From Pseudomonadota bacterium (GTDB lineage Bacteria; Pseudomonadota; Alphaproteobacteria; Rhizobiales; Rhizobiaceae), in the NCBI GenBank assembly GCA_023404095.1, contig JAEYDD010000016.1:1-14327 (forward strand): DNA of 14,327 nt, written 5' to 3'. Shown here one piece after another: positions 7,005-14,282 of this stretch. Both the position numbers and the translations under genes were made by a program. The stretch's first letter is position 1. Each line of letters begins with the position of its first letter. Under the pieces are notes generated by a model that ran no database searches, had not been told where the DNA came from, and saw only the letters and a list, made by a program, of their open reading frames with translations.

Positions 7005-7796
7005 ATGGAGCAGATACCGGCACCCTTGCAGGAAGCCATGCGTTTTCGGAGCGCCGATCGTCTCGCCGAGCAGACCGTTCAGGCCTGCGCCCGCTTCGAG
7101 CGCGAGATGGTGTGGGAAAGCCTTCCCGTGTTCGCGATGAACCCGCAGCTCGCCGAGCGAAACCGCATCGTCACCTTTCATCGCTCCGATCCGTCCCACA
7201 GCGCGTTCGACATACTGCGCACCCGGCTGCTGCAGACGCTGCGCCAGCACGGCTGGACCTCGGTCGCGATCACCTCGCCGACGCGAGGGTGCGGCAAGTC
7301 CCTGGTCGCGCTGAATCTGGCCTTCAGCCTCGCGAACCAGAAGGATTGCAGCACGGTGCTGGTCGATCTCGACCTGAAGCGGCCGGGCCTCGGCCAGCTC
7401 CTCGGTGCGCGCAACAACGCCTCGATGGAGGACTTCCTGAGCGGCAACTGCGAACTGCGTGACGTCATGCACCGCTGCGGGGACAACCTCGCCTTCGCAA
7501 TGAACAACCGCCCGGTGAAGTATTCGGCGGAGCTTCTCCAAAGCATGGACGCCGCAAAGGCGCTGCGGGACATGCGCAAGCGCATGAACCCGGACGTGAT
7601 GCTGTTCGACATGCCGGCGATGCTGCCTGGCGACGATGTCACCGCGTTCCTGCCAAACGTCGACTGCGCGATCCTCGTCGTCGGCGCGGAGAAGAGCACG
7701 CTGGACGAGGTCGATGCCTGCGAGCGCGAACTTTCCGAACGCTCGAACGTCGCCGGTGTCGTGCTGAACCGCTGCCGGTACGGGCCTGGCTACTGA
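7005..7796 (+). CDS. CpsD/CapB-like P-loop ATPase, probable BY-kinase partner of the GumC-type protein
   Basis: The 263-residue product resembles the cytoplasmic tyrosine autokinases (MinD-like P-loop fold) that pair with Wzz/GumC proteins and tune polymer length by phosphorylation cycles. Walker A is ITSPTRGCGKS at 89-99, Walker A' is VLVDLDLKRP at 118-127 (Asp121, Asp123), and Walker B is VMLFDMPAM at 198-206 (Asp202). The usual C-terminal tyrosine cluster is reduced to RYGPGY, with Tyr259 and Tyr263 only, so tail autophosphorylation may be weak or absent. It starts 59 bases after the GumC stop on the same strand and probably shares its transcript. The ATG at 7005 has only a modest GCGGGA-like ribosome site; ATG codons at 7038 and later are less likely because the N-terminus upstream has ordinary composition. 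The fold is clear, the kinase activity is inferred. Confidence 0.85.
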   Translation: MEQIPAPLQEAMRFRSADRLAEQTVQACARFEREMVWESLPVFAMNPQLAERNRIVTFHRSDPSHSAFDILRTRLLQTLRQHGWTSVAITSPTRGCGKSLVALNLAFSLANQKDCSTVLVDLDLKRPGLGQLLGARNNASMEDFLSGNCELRDVMHRCGDNLAFAMNNRPVKYSAELLQSMDAAKALRDMRKRMNPDVMLFDMPAMLPGDDVTAFLPNVDCAILVVGAEKSTLDEVDACERELSERSNVAGVVLNRCRYGPGY

Positions 7797-7866
7797 AGCT
7801 TCGGCCCGCGGCGGCCGACGCCGGCTTGAACTTGCCAAGATCAAACGCATCGAGAGGGAAACAGGC

Positions 7867-9057
7867 ATGCGCAAGATACTGGTTGTCTATGGAACGCGGC
7901 CGGAGGCGGTGAAGATGGCTCCGCTCATCGACGAGCTCAGCCGTTCGCAACATTGCACTCCGATCGTCGCGGTGACCGGCCAGCACCGGGAAATGCTCGA
8001 TCAGGTCAACAGGCTTTTCGGCATCGAACCGCATCACGACCTCGATATCCTCACCCATTCGCAGACACTGGAATCGATCACCGCGCGCGTGCTCAACGGC
8101 GTCTCCGGCGTCATCCAGGCGGAAATGCCCGACGCGCTGGTCGTGCAGGGCGATACCACCACCTGTTTTGCCGCAGCGCTCGCAGCCTTCTATCGAAAGG
8201 TGCCTCTCATTCACCTGGAGGCCGGGCTGAGGACAGGCGATCGCCTCAACCCCTTTCCCGAGGAGGTCAACCGTCGTCTGACGACCCAGCTGGCGGTGCT
8301 GCACCTCGCTCCGACCCGTACGTCGAAGGCAAACCTGATGAAAGACGGCGTTGCAGAGCGCGACGTAGTGGTAACCGGTAACACGGTGATCGATGCTTTG
8401 CTGCACGTCTCCGCGCGCAACTCCCATCTCGTGAACCCGGATGTCGACCGCATCGCCGGCCGGCGATGCGTTCTCATCACCGCCCATCGCCGCGAATCCT
8501 GGGGTGAGCCGATGGCGCAGTCCGCGCGCGCCATCGCCCGTCTGGCCCGCGCCTTCCCGGACGTCGCCTTCCTGCTGCCGGCGCATCTGAACCCGGCGGT
8601 ACGCGAAGTGCTGCTGCCCCCGCTGGACGGGCTGGACAACGTCGTCATCACCCAGCCGCTCGATTACCCGGACTTTGCCAAGGCGATGGCCGCATGCTCG
8701 ATCGTGTTGACCGACAGCGGCGGCGTGCAGGAAGAGGCGCCCACCTTCGGCAAGCCGGTCCTGGTCATGCGCGATACGACGGAGCGTCCCGAAGCCGTCG
8801 AGGCCGGAACGGTGCGGCTCGTGGGAACAGGCGAGGATGACATCTTCGAGGCCGTGACGCGGCTTCTGACGGACGCCAAGGCCTATCAGGCGATGGCAAG
8901 AGCGGTGAATCCGTATGGCGACGGCCGCGCCGCCGCCCGTTCGGTCCGTGCCATCGAACACTTCTTCGCGCTCAGCGAACGGCCGGAGGAGTTCGATTCC
9001 GGCCTTGGCCGACTGCGGCCCACCACCGCACGCGTGCTGGACCCGTTCGCGGCGTGA
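7867..9057 (+). CDS. wecB: UDP-N-acetylglucosamine 2-epimerase (non-hydrolysing)
   Basis: The enzyme is predicted to interconvert UDP-GlcNAc and UDP-ManNAc in the cytoplasm, the first step to UDP-ManNAcA. Family motifs are intact along the 396 residues: YGTRPEAVKM (8-17), VVQGDTTT (92-99), HLEAGLRTGD (116-125), NPFPEEVNRR (128-137), VTGNTVIDA (169-177), ITAHRRES (204-211), LTDSGGVQEE (281-290) and RDTTERPEA (302-310). Residues aligned with the known catalytic set are Asp96, Glu118, Glu132 and His207. The last 25 or so residues run past the usual end of the family and look unstructured. The ATG at 7867 follows GAGAGGGAA. It lies 70 bases after the CpsD-like stop and likely belongs to the same transcript. 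The matching dehydrogenase gene lies on the opposite strand just to the right, which supports the assignment. Confidence 0.93.
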   Translation: MRKILVVYGTRPEAVKMAPLIDELSRSQHCTPIVAVTGQHREMLDQVNRLFGIEPHHDLDILTHSQTLESITARVLNGVSGVIQAEMPDALVVQGDTTTCFAAALAAFYRKVPLIHLEAGLRTGDRLNPFPEEVNRRLTTQLAVLHLAPTRTSKANLMKDGVAERDVVVTGNTVIDALLHVSARNSHLVNPDVDRIAGRRCVLITAHRRESWGEPMAQSARAIARLARAFPDVAFLLPAHLNPAVREVLLPPLDGLDNVVITQPLDYPDFAKAMAACSIVLTDSGGVQEEAPTFGKPVLVMRDTTERPEAVEAGTVRLVGTGEDDIFEAVTRLLTDAKAYQAMARAVNPYGDGRAAARSVRAIEHFFALSERPEEFDSGLGRLRPTTARVLDPFAA

Positions 9058-9527
9058 CACCGGTCAAATCGTGCCCATTGCGCTGCGCGCGATCACGCTG
9101 CTTCGGCAACATGATGGCCGCAAAGGTGCCAGTCTAGCGGCCAACCGCGTTGCGCGGCGGGCCGGCCAATCTCGACGGAGGCTCATCCTCCTCGCCAGGA
9201 TTAGTTCTCCAAGAGTCGGTCTCGGAAACGGCTCCGAGTCCAACGGCCGCTGATGAGCCAAGGGATCGCTTGAGGGATGAACTGGCCTGGATGGGCCAAC
9301 GACTGCCTTACGTCGGCAGGCCGCCCAGCACTCCAGCGAGCCCTCTTCGAATCCGTGCTCGCCTGGATGCTTGGCCCGACGCATCGTCGCTTGTAGCTGA
9401 CGCTGCCTTGCCTATGCGCGGAACAAGGTGGGGGAAATGCCTGCACGATGAACCAGAACGACGGGAGCAAACATGCCCGCCACAGCGGCCCCGGAGTTCG
9501 GCCGTTTGCTTCAGGCCCCTGCCGTGC
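9058..9527. other. convergent intergenic gap (470 bases), no gene seen
   Basis: This gap separates the wecB-like (+) and wecC-like (-) stop codons. Open frames across it encode proline- and arginine-rich peptides with no recognisable domain and extend antisense through wecC, so they are taken as chance frames in GC-rich DNA. A small hairpin, CTCGGA/TCCGAG, lies at 9221-9238 without a T-run. No convincing terminator was found for either gene. The length is unusual for a convergent junction and might hold a decayed gene, but no remnant could be identified. Confidence 0.5.
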
Positions 9528-10784
9528 TCAGCGCCAGGCGCCGCGCGTATCGTAGACCACCTTGCCGCCGAGACGGGTGTGGCGGATCGCCTTGAACGGC
9601 TCATGCTCCACCAGAAGGACCACGATGTCTGCGCGTTCCACCGCCTGATGCGCGCTCTCCAGCCGCAGGTTCCCGAATTCCCTCAATTGCTTGGGCAAGG
9701 TGTGAACATAGGGGTCGGCGGCCAGGATATCGAACTCGGGCAGGGCCTTGGCGATCAGCGACACCACCTCTATTGCCGGGCTCTCGCGCGCGTCGTCCAC
9801 ATTGGCCTTGAAGGTCAGGCCGAGACAGGCGATCGTCGGCGCGCGGAACCTTTGTGCCTTGGCGACGACCTGCTCGGCGACATCGTGCGGCCTGCGGTCG
9901 TTCACCTCGCGCGCGGTGCGGATCAGCCTGGCAAGCCTCGGCGCAGCGGAAACGATGAACCAGGGGTCTACCGGGATGCAGTGGCCCCCAACGCCCGGTC
10001 CGGGACTGAGGATGGACACACGCGGATGGCGGTTCGCAAGCCGGATGACCTCCCAGACGTCGATGTGAAGCGACTCGCAGATCATCGAGAGCTCGTTGGC
10101 GAAGGCGATGTTGACGTCGCGATAGGCATTTTCCGAAAGCTTGGCCATTTCGGCGCTCGCCGCATCCGTCAACAGGATCTCTCCCTGTGCGAACAGGCGA
10201 TAGATTGAGGCGGCCTTCTCGGCGCACTTCGGCGTGAGCCCGCCCACGACGCGGTCGTTGGTAACGATTTCGATCATGATCCGTCCGGGCAGCACGCGTT
10301 CCGGGCAGTGGGCGATGTAGATGTCCGCTACCGCCTGACCGTCGCGCGGCATGCGCAAGTCGGGGCGCAACGCCCCGATCCAGGTTCCGATCTTCTCCGT
10401 GGTTCCGGGAGGCGAGGTCGATTCGAGCACGACGATATCGCCAGGCTTGAGCTTCGGCGCGATCTGCTCGGCCGCGGCCTTGACGTAGGAGAGGTCGGCC
10501 GTCCGGTCCTCGTTGAAGGGCGTGGGAACGGCGATGATGAAGGCATCCGCCTCGGGTGTCTCCGTCGTCGCCTTCAGGCGCCCCATAGCAACCGCACCGC
10601 TGACGGCGACGGCCAGATCCGGCTCGACGAAGGGAACCTCGCCGCGCGAAATGGCTGCCACCGTTGCCGGATTGATATCGACGCCGATCACATCGATGCC
10701 GCGCGTCGCGATCGCGACGGCGGTCGGCAGGCCGATATAGCCCATACCGATGATGGCCAGCCGGCCCCTGAAGACTTCGTTCAT
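9528..10784 (-). CDS. wecC: UDP-N-acetyl-D-mannosamine dehydrogenase
   Basis: The enzyme is predicted to oxidise UDP-ManNAc twice with NAD+ to UDP-N-acetylmannosaminuronic acid. The 418 residues match the usual length. The Rossmann motif is IIGMGYIGLP (11-20), the middle domain carries HCPERVLPG (159-167) and KLSENAYRDVNIAFANE (215-231), and the catalytic GPGVGGHCIPVDPWF (262-276) contains the nucleophile Cys269. The GLTFKANVDDARESP stretch in the C-terminal domain is also typical of UDP-sugar dehydrogenases. The wecB-like gene next door argues for UDP-ManNAc over UDP-GlcNAc or UDP-glucose as substrate. The ATG at 10784 begins only four bases after the stop of the WecG-family gene, with GGAG and AGG upstream, so translation of the two is probably coupled. 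An in-frame upstream start at 10859 would overlap that gene by about 70 bases and is not supported. Confidence 0.92.
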   Translation of the reverse strand: MNEVFRGRLAIIGMGYIGLPTAVAIATRGIDVIGVDINPATVAAISRGEVPFVEPDLAVAVSGAVAMGRLKATTETPEADAFIIAVPTPFNEDRTADLSYVKAAAEQIAPKLKPGDIVVLESTSPPGTTEKIGTWIGALRPDLRMPRDGQAVADIYIAHCPERVLPGRIMIEIVTNDRVVGGLTPKCAEKAASIYRLFAQGEILLTDAASAEMAKLSENAYRDVNIAFANELSMICESLHIDVWEVIRLANRHPRVSILSPGPGVGGHCIPVDPWFIVSAAPRLARLIRTAREVNDRRPHDVAEQVVAKAQRFRAPTIACLGLTFKANVDDARESPAIEVVSLIAKALPEFDILAADPYVHTLPKQLREFGNLRLESAHQAVERADIVVLLVEHEPFKAIRHTRLGGKVVYDTRGAWR

Positions 10785-10788
10785 CGAC

Positions 10789-11607
10789 CTAAGCTCCACT
10801 AACGCGTTCGGTTGCCGATGAGCCGGCTTGCGGTACCGGTCCGCTCCGCTCGGCCGCAAACGCCCTTGCCGGATGAAACATCTCGCGGGCGGTCAGTTGA
10901 ATGAAACTGGTGTTGGTCGCCAGATAGCGCCAGAAGAGCCGTCTCGGCTCCTGAAGCAGGCGATAGGCCCACTCCATGCCGGCTCGCTGCCAGGCCACGG
11001 GCGCCCGCTTCGTCAACCCCGCCATGACATCGAATGAACCACCGACCCCGTGCAGGACGGGCACATTGAGAGAGGAGCCGTAGGTTCCGAGAAAGATCTC
11101 CTTTTTAGGCGACGTCATGCCGATGAAAAGCATATCGGCGCCGGAAGCGCGAATCATGGCGGCCACATGCTCCGCCTCGTGCTGCTCGAAATAGCCGTGA
11201 TGGCTACAGGCGATCGTCAGGCCCGGGAACCGTCTGGCGATGACCTCCTCGAGCTTGCGCAACACGTCTGGCTTCGCTCCCAGCAGCGCCACCGAGCGTC
11301 CCTCCTCATGGGCGAGCCTCAGGAGGCGGTCGAAGACATCGATGCCGGCTATCCGCTCCGGCAGAGGGCGCCGAAGGAGCTTGCTGGCCCAGACGATCGA
11401 CTGGCCGTCGGCCACGAGCAGGTCGCACTCGATCAGGGAATCGCGCAGCAGCGCATCCTGCCGCAACTTAACCACCTTGGCGGCGTTGAGAACGCCAAGC
11501 AGCATGCGGCTGCGGGTCTTCAGCGCCTCGTGGCAGCGCTCGATCACGTCGTCCATGCGCACCGCATCCAGATACATGCCGAACAACAGCTGACGGTGAC
11601 GGTTCAT
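10789..11607 (-). CDS. WecG/TagA/CpsF-family glycosyltransferase (GT26), probable ManNAc/ManNAcA transferase
   Basis: The 272-residue product belongs to the family that adds N-acetylmannosamine (TagA) or N-acetylmannosaminuronic acid (WecG) to a lipid-linked sugar at the cytoplasmic membrane face. Visible landmarks are VLNAAKVVKL at 39-48, LLVADGQSIVWASKLL at 63-78 with the conserved Asp67, RIAGIDVFDRLL near 85-96, ALLGAKPDV at 107-115, MLFIGMTSPKKEIF at 159-172, and GVGGSFDVMAGLTKRAP at 187-203. The C-terminal WRYLATNTSFI region with its basic residues is where this family meets the membrane. The ATG at 11607 lies one base after the TGA of the upstream gene (TGACATG), with GAGGAG inside that gene's end as ribosome site. 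With the adjacent wecC and nearby wecB, ManNAcA is the favoured donor. The exact sugar is inferred, not shown. Confidence 0.88.
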   Translation of the reverse strand: MNRHRQLLFGMYLDAVRMDDVIERCHEALKTRSRMLLGVLNAAKVVKLRQDALLRDSLIECDLLVADGQSIVWASKLLRRPLPERIAGIDVFDRLLRLAHEEGRSVALLGAKPDVLRKLEEVIARRFPGLTIACSHHGYFEQHEAEHVAAMIRASGADMLFIGMTSPKKEIFLGTYGSSLNVPVLHGVGGSFDVMAGLTKRAPVAWQRAGMEWAYRLLQEPRRLFWRYLATNTSFIQLTAREMFHPARAFAAERSGPVPQAGSSATERVSGA

Positions 11608-11608
11608 G

Positions 11609-12877
11609 TCAGATCTCCTCAGGCTCGCTGGCCGGCTCCTGCGCAAGGGAGGTCACGGCACCCTCCGCATTCCAGGCGTACAACAGCCAGCCGAGCTCAT
11701 ACGGCCGGCATTCGTAGTCGACTTCGCCTGGTGGAAAGATCGCATCGACCAGGGGAAGATGAAGGCCGGGTGAAGCGGCGGTCGTGACGGCGGCAATCGC
11801 GCGTGCGGCCTTCCCCGGCTCACGACGGGCGACCTTTCGCCAGATGACGCCCTTCTCCGGGCACACCAGCGTCGAAACCGTTTCGGGATGGTCGTCCAGC
11901 CAGCGCAGGCCGAGGAGGATCGGCTGCCAGTGTGCCGTCCCGCCGGCTTCCATCAGGTCCAGCAGGGCCATGGGGCCCATCGCATGCTGATGGACGCTGT
12001 AGACCGGGTACCCCTCCACGACCGTGCCGTCCCGCGTGTCGTAGTGCCACCACCACTGGCCCGCAGGACCCTGCAGTGCGCAGATGCGCGCAGCGCAGGC
12101 ATCGGCTGCTTCGAGAGCTCCGGCATCACCGCACGCCACCGCCAAGCGCGACAGCGCCTGGATCGGATAGACCTGGTCGGCATAGCAACCAATGTGCGCC
12201 CGCAGACGTCCGCTTGCCGTTGCCGGCAGCATGTGCGGGAAGAGCCCCGTCCCGGACTGAGCATCCGTCAAACGTTTGGCGGCCACACCGAGGAGCGTCG
12301 TCGTGCTGCCCAGCCGCCCGGCAGAGACCGCGGCAATGACGGCCCACGCGCACTCCACCGTCGCCAGCGGCTCGGCCGAACCAATCCTCGTTGCGAGCCG
12401 ATCGAACAGCGCTTCAGCATGAAAATGGCCCGCCTCGGCTGCCGCCCAGGCCGATAATGCGATTGCACCGGCATCCTGAGAGCACCTCGCCCGCTCCGCA
12501 CAGGCGCGCGCCAGGTCGGCAGCCGTTCCAATTCCGAGGATGCGTCTCTGCTCTCCTTCCCCGAGATAGGAAAGGCCGAGTGCCACCATGGCAGCATAGC
12601 GCAGGCTGTCGCCTTCCAGCCGCTCGGTCCAGCCGTGCTCGCCTTTGACCGCGCGCAGGGTATGGCCGAAAGTCCATCCGTCATGCATGCGGGGCAGGCC
12701 GTCGCCGGCAAGAGCAATGAACTGCCCTACCCGCGTGCGGGCCGCCGAAGACACCTGAGCCAGCGCCTGCAGCCGACTGCCCTCCTCGGACGGCCCGCGG
12801 TTGAAAGACAGCCGCACCGCTGCGGCGTCGCCGCGTCCATTGAAGGGATGTGCCGTGCGTTGAGGTTCGATCGACAT
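11609..12877 (-). CDS. protein of unknown function, all-helical, aromatic-rich motifs, joined to the WecG-family gene
   Basis: The 422-residue product matched no family I can name with confidence. No signal peptide or membrane segment is seen, so it is probably cytoplasmic. It is mostly Ala-rich helices in a repeating helix-turn-helix pattern from about 90 to 330, resembling alpha/alpha-toroid enzymes (terpene cyclase-like, glycan epimerase or lyase-like). Conserved-looking clusters are GLFPHMLP at 211-218, YADQVYPIQALSRL at 232-245, QWWWHYD at 274-280, EGYPVYSVHQHAMGPMAL at 288-305, and YECRPYELGWLLYAW at 388-402; their aromatic and His/Asp/Tyr content suggests a carbohydrate-binding cleft. 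The ATG at 12877 is preferred (GGAAGG upstream) over an in-frame ATG at 12889. Its TGA is one base from the WecG-family ATG, so it likely acts on the ManNAcA step or product. That role is inference. Confidence 0.8.
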   Translation of the reverse strand: MSIEPQRTAHPFNGRGDAAAVRLSFNRGPSEEGSRLQALAQVSSAARTRVGQFIALAGDGLPRMHDGWTFGHTLRAVKGEHGWTERLEGDSLRYAAMVALGLSYLGEGEQRRILGIGTAADLARACAERARCSQDAGAIALSAWAAAEAGHFHAEALFDRLATRIGSAEPLATVECAWAVIAAVSAGRLGSTTTLLGVAAKRLTDAQSGTGLFPHMLPATASGRLRAHIGCYADQVYPIQALSRLAVACGDAGALEAADACAARICALQGPAGQWWWHYDTRDGTVVEGYPVYSVHQHAMGPMALLDLMEAGGTAHWQPILLGLRWLDDHPETVSTLVCPEKGVIWRKVARREPGKAARAIAAVTTAASPGLHLPLVDAIFPPGEVDYECRPYELGWLLYAWNAEGAVTSLAQEPASEPEEI

Positions 12878-13221
12878 GAAACCTTCCATTCTATGGCCAC
12901 CCGGCTCGAGGAGGACTCCTCCGGCCAGCCGGCAACACCGCGCGGACGGAACCCCGCCTGCTTCCACAAACCATGCTAGAAAATTCGCGCCGATATTCCA
13001 CCGCACTCAAAGTCTTAGCGGTGCAGGCATATTTTGCTGGTGGAGGTTACGGTATTCATCGATCGGATGAACCACCGCACAGGGTGTATGCCTATCCGGC
13101 TTAAGCGCGTTTCGGCGCAGCCAGGCTTGTACCTCTCTCGGCAGTCTTTCTGTGCCGCGCCGATCCTGCAATGCTGCGCAAGCGCGCATTTGCAGCAGAG
13201 AGGCGCATGAGCGAGGAAAAC
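12878..13221. other. divergent intergenic region with a stem-forming dyad
   Basis: This stretch separates the unknown-function operon (-) from the third glycosyltransferase (+) and should hold both promoters. Peptides encoded upstream of the chosen starts on either strand look non-native. A dyad with arms TTCATC and GATGAA, flanked by GGTGG and CCACC, lies at 13039-13076. A CCGGCTTAAG decamer at 13096-13105 is identical to one at 1702-1711. No clear -35/-10 pair is seen. Confidence 0.5.
13039..13076. promoter_or_regulatory. two-part inverted repeat
   Basis: TTCATC (13055-13060) and GATGAA (13066-13071) are perfect inverted arms around GATCG. GGTGG (13039-13043) and CCACC (13072-13076) extend the pairing, with an 11-base bulge, about one helical turn, on the left side. 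It lies 150 to 180 bases before the preferred start of the third glycosyltransferase. It could be an operator or an RNA hairpin. Confidence 0.3.
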
Positions 13222-14166
13222 ATGAGGGAAGAAACGTCCAACGCAGGCGACAGGCCGACCTCCATGTCGACGTCCAGCAACGCCTCCGCCGGAATAGCCG
13301 TCGTCATCGTCACCTACAACAGCGCCGATGTCCTGGGCGGGCTGCTCAATTCACTTGAGCAAGGACTTGAAGGCACGCGGTACTATGAGATCGTGGTCAT
13401 CGACAATGCATCCCAAGACCAGTCCGTCGCACTTGCCCGGCAGCACCCGATCGGTGCTCGTGTGATAGAGACCGGCAGAAATGGCGGCTATTCGGCAGGG
13501 ATCAATGCTGCAGCAGCAACCGTCGGCGACGATGTCGATATCCTTGTCCTCAATCCGGACATACGCCTGCACAAGGGCTCTGTTGCGCGAATGCGTAGCC
13601 GCCTGCTGGATCCGACCATCGGGGTGGTCGTTCCGCAGATCCTGAATGAGGATGGCAGTGTAGCCCGATCGATCCGGCAAGAGCCATCGCTCATCGGCGC
13701 CTGGTCTGAAGCGCTGCTCGGGGGGCGGCTATCCGCCGGTATCGGGTTAGGCGAGATCGTCGACGATCCGCTCCTCTATGGCAATGGCGGCACCATCGAC
13801 TGGGCAACCGGCGCTGCCCTGCTGATCTCCGCCGAAGCCCGTCGGCAGGTCGGAATGTGGGACGAGACGTTCTTTCTCTACAGCGAGGAAGTGGATTACA
13901 TGGAGCGCGTCCGGCGCACAGGACTGGCCGTCTATTATGAACCCACTTCCACCGTCCTGCACATTGGCGGCGACTATCAGCAGAATCCATATCTCTCGGC
14001 ACTCTTGACCTCGAACCGCATCCGCTACTTCGGCCGCCATCACGGCATCGTTTCGACGTTCCTGTTTCGGCTGGGGGTGGCCCTTGGCGAGGCTTTACGT
14101 TTGGGCAAGCGGGCTACGCACCGCGCATCGTTGCGCGCGGCGCTGTCGCCGCTTGGCCGTGTCTGA
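13222..14166 (+). CDS. family 2 glycosyltransferase, WbbL/rhamnosyltransferase-like
   Basis: The 314-residue product is a GT-A enzyme of the group often annotated as rhamnosyltransferases (COG1216). After a short, Ser/Thr-rich, probably disordered N-terminus the domain begins at IAVVIVTYNS (25-34), followed by IVVIDNASQD (57-66), GRNGGYSAGINAAA (85-98), the metal site LVLNPDIRL (108-116), the segment DWATGAALLISAEARRQVG (193-211) and MWDETFFLYSEEVDYMERVRR (212-232) with the likely catalytic acidic residues Glu222-Glu223, then VLHIGG. ATG codons at 13171, 13207 and 13222 are in frame; 13222 has the best ribosome site (GAGG five bases before), 13207 has GAGAGG only three bases away. It diverges from the WecG operon and presumably adds another sugar to the same repeat unit. 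Rhamnose specificity is only a family habit and is not shown. Confidence 0.88.
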   Translation: MREETSNAGDRPTSMSTSSNASAGIAVVIVTYNSADVLGGLLNSLEQGLEGTRYYEIVVIDNASQDQSVALARQHPIGARVIETGRNGGYSAGINAAAATVGDDVDILVLNPDIRLHKGSVARMRSRLLDPTIGVVVPQILNEDGSVARSIRQEPSLIGAWSEALLGGRLSAGIGLGEIVDDPLLYGNGGTIDWATGAALLISAEARRQVGMWDETFFLYSEEVDYMERVRRTGLAVYYEPTSTVLHIGGDYQQNPYLSALLTSNRIRYFGRHHGIVSTFLFRLGVALGEALRLGKRATHRASLRAALSPLGRV

Positions 14167-14177
14167 TGATGGCGAGC

Positions 14178-14201
14178 GTCAGCCCGCTTTTGCGGCCTGA
14201 C
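14178..14201 (+). terminator. weak hairpin after the third glycosyltransferase
   Basis: GTCAG (14178-14182) pairs with CTGAC (14197-14201), and CCGC pairs with GCGG inside, around a TTTT loop with one mismatch. It begins 12 bases after the stop codon. The nearest T-run is about 15 bases downstream, so it is a poor intrinsic terminator and may only protect the 3' end. Confidence 0.3.
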
Positions 14202-14243
14202 CTGCTGCGCTGGACTGTTTTGCTTTTGGGTTCACTAACGCAG

Positions 14244-14276
14244 AAAGCCCCGCGGGATTTCTCCTGGCGGGGCTTT
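14244..14276 (-). terminator. hairpin terminator between the tRNA and the third glycosyltransferase
   Basis: Perfect 10-base arms AAAGCCCCGC (14244-14253) and GCGGGGCTTT (14267-14276) surround a 13-base loop. The stem lies seven bases beyond the tRNA 3' end and most likely ends its transcript. Because the arms begin AAA and end TTT it can act in both directions and may also stop transcripts from the glycosyltransferase. Confidence 0.8.
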
Positions 14277-14282
14277 GTGTTT

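Noticed and set aside
7639..9060. 473-codon open frame antisense to wecB
   Set aside because: A complete UDP-GlcNAc 2-epimerase lies on the other strand. The antisense frame is a by-product of high third-position GC.
9221..9238. CTCGGA/TCCGAG hairpin as a terminator for wecB or wecC
   Set aside because: Short stem, no T-run on either strand, and more than 150 bases from either stop codon.
9150..10208. 352-codon open frame on the + strand across the gap and wecC
   Set aside because: Most of it is antisense to the clearly recognised dehydrogenase, and its peptide has no family features.
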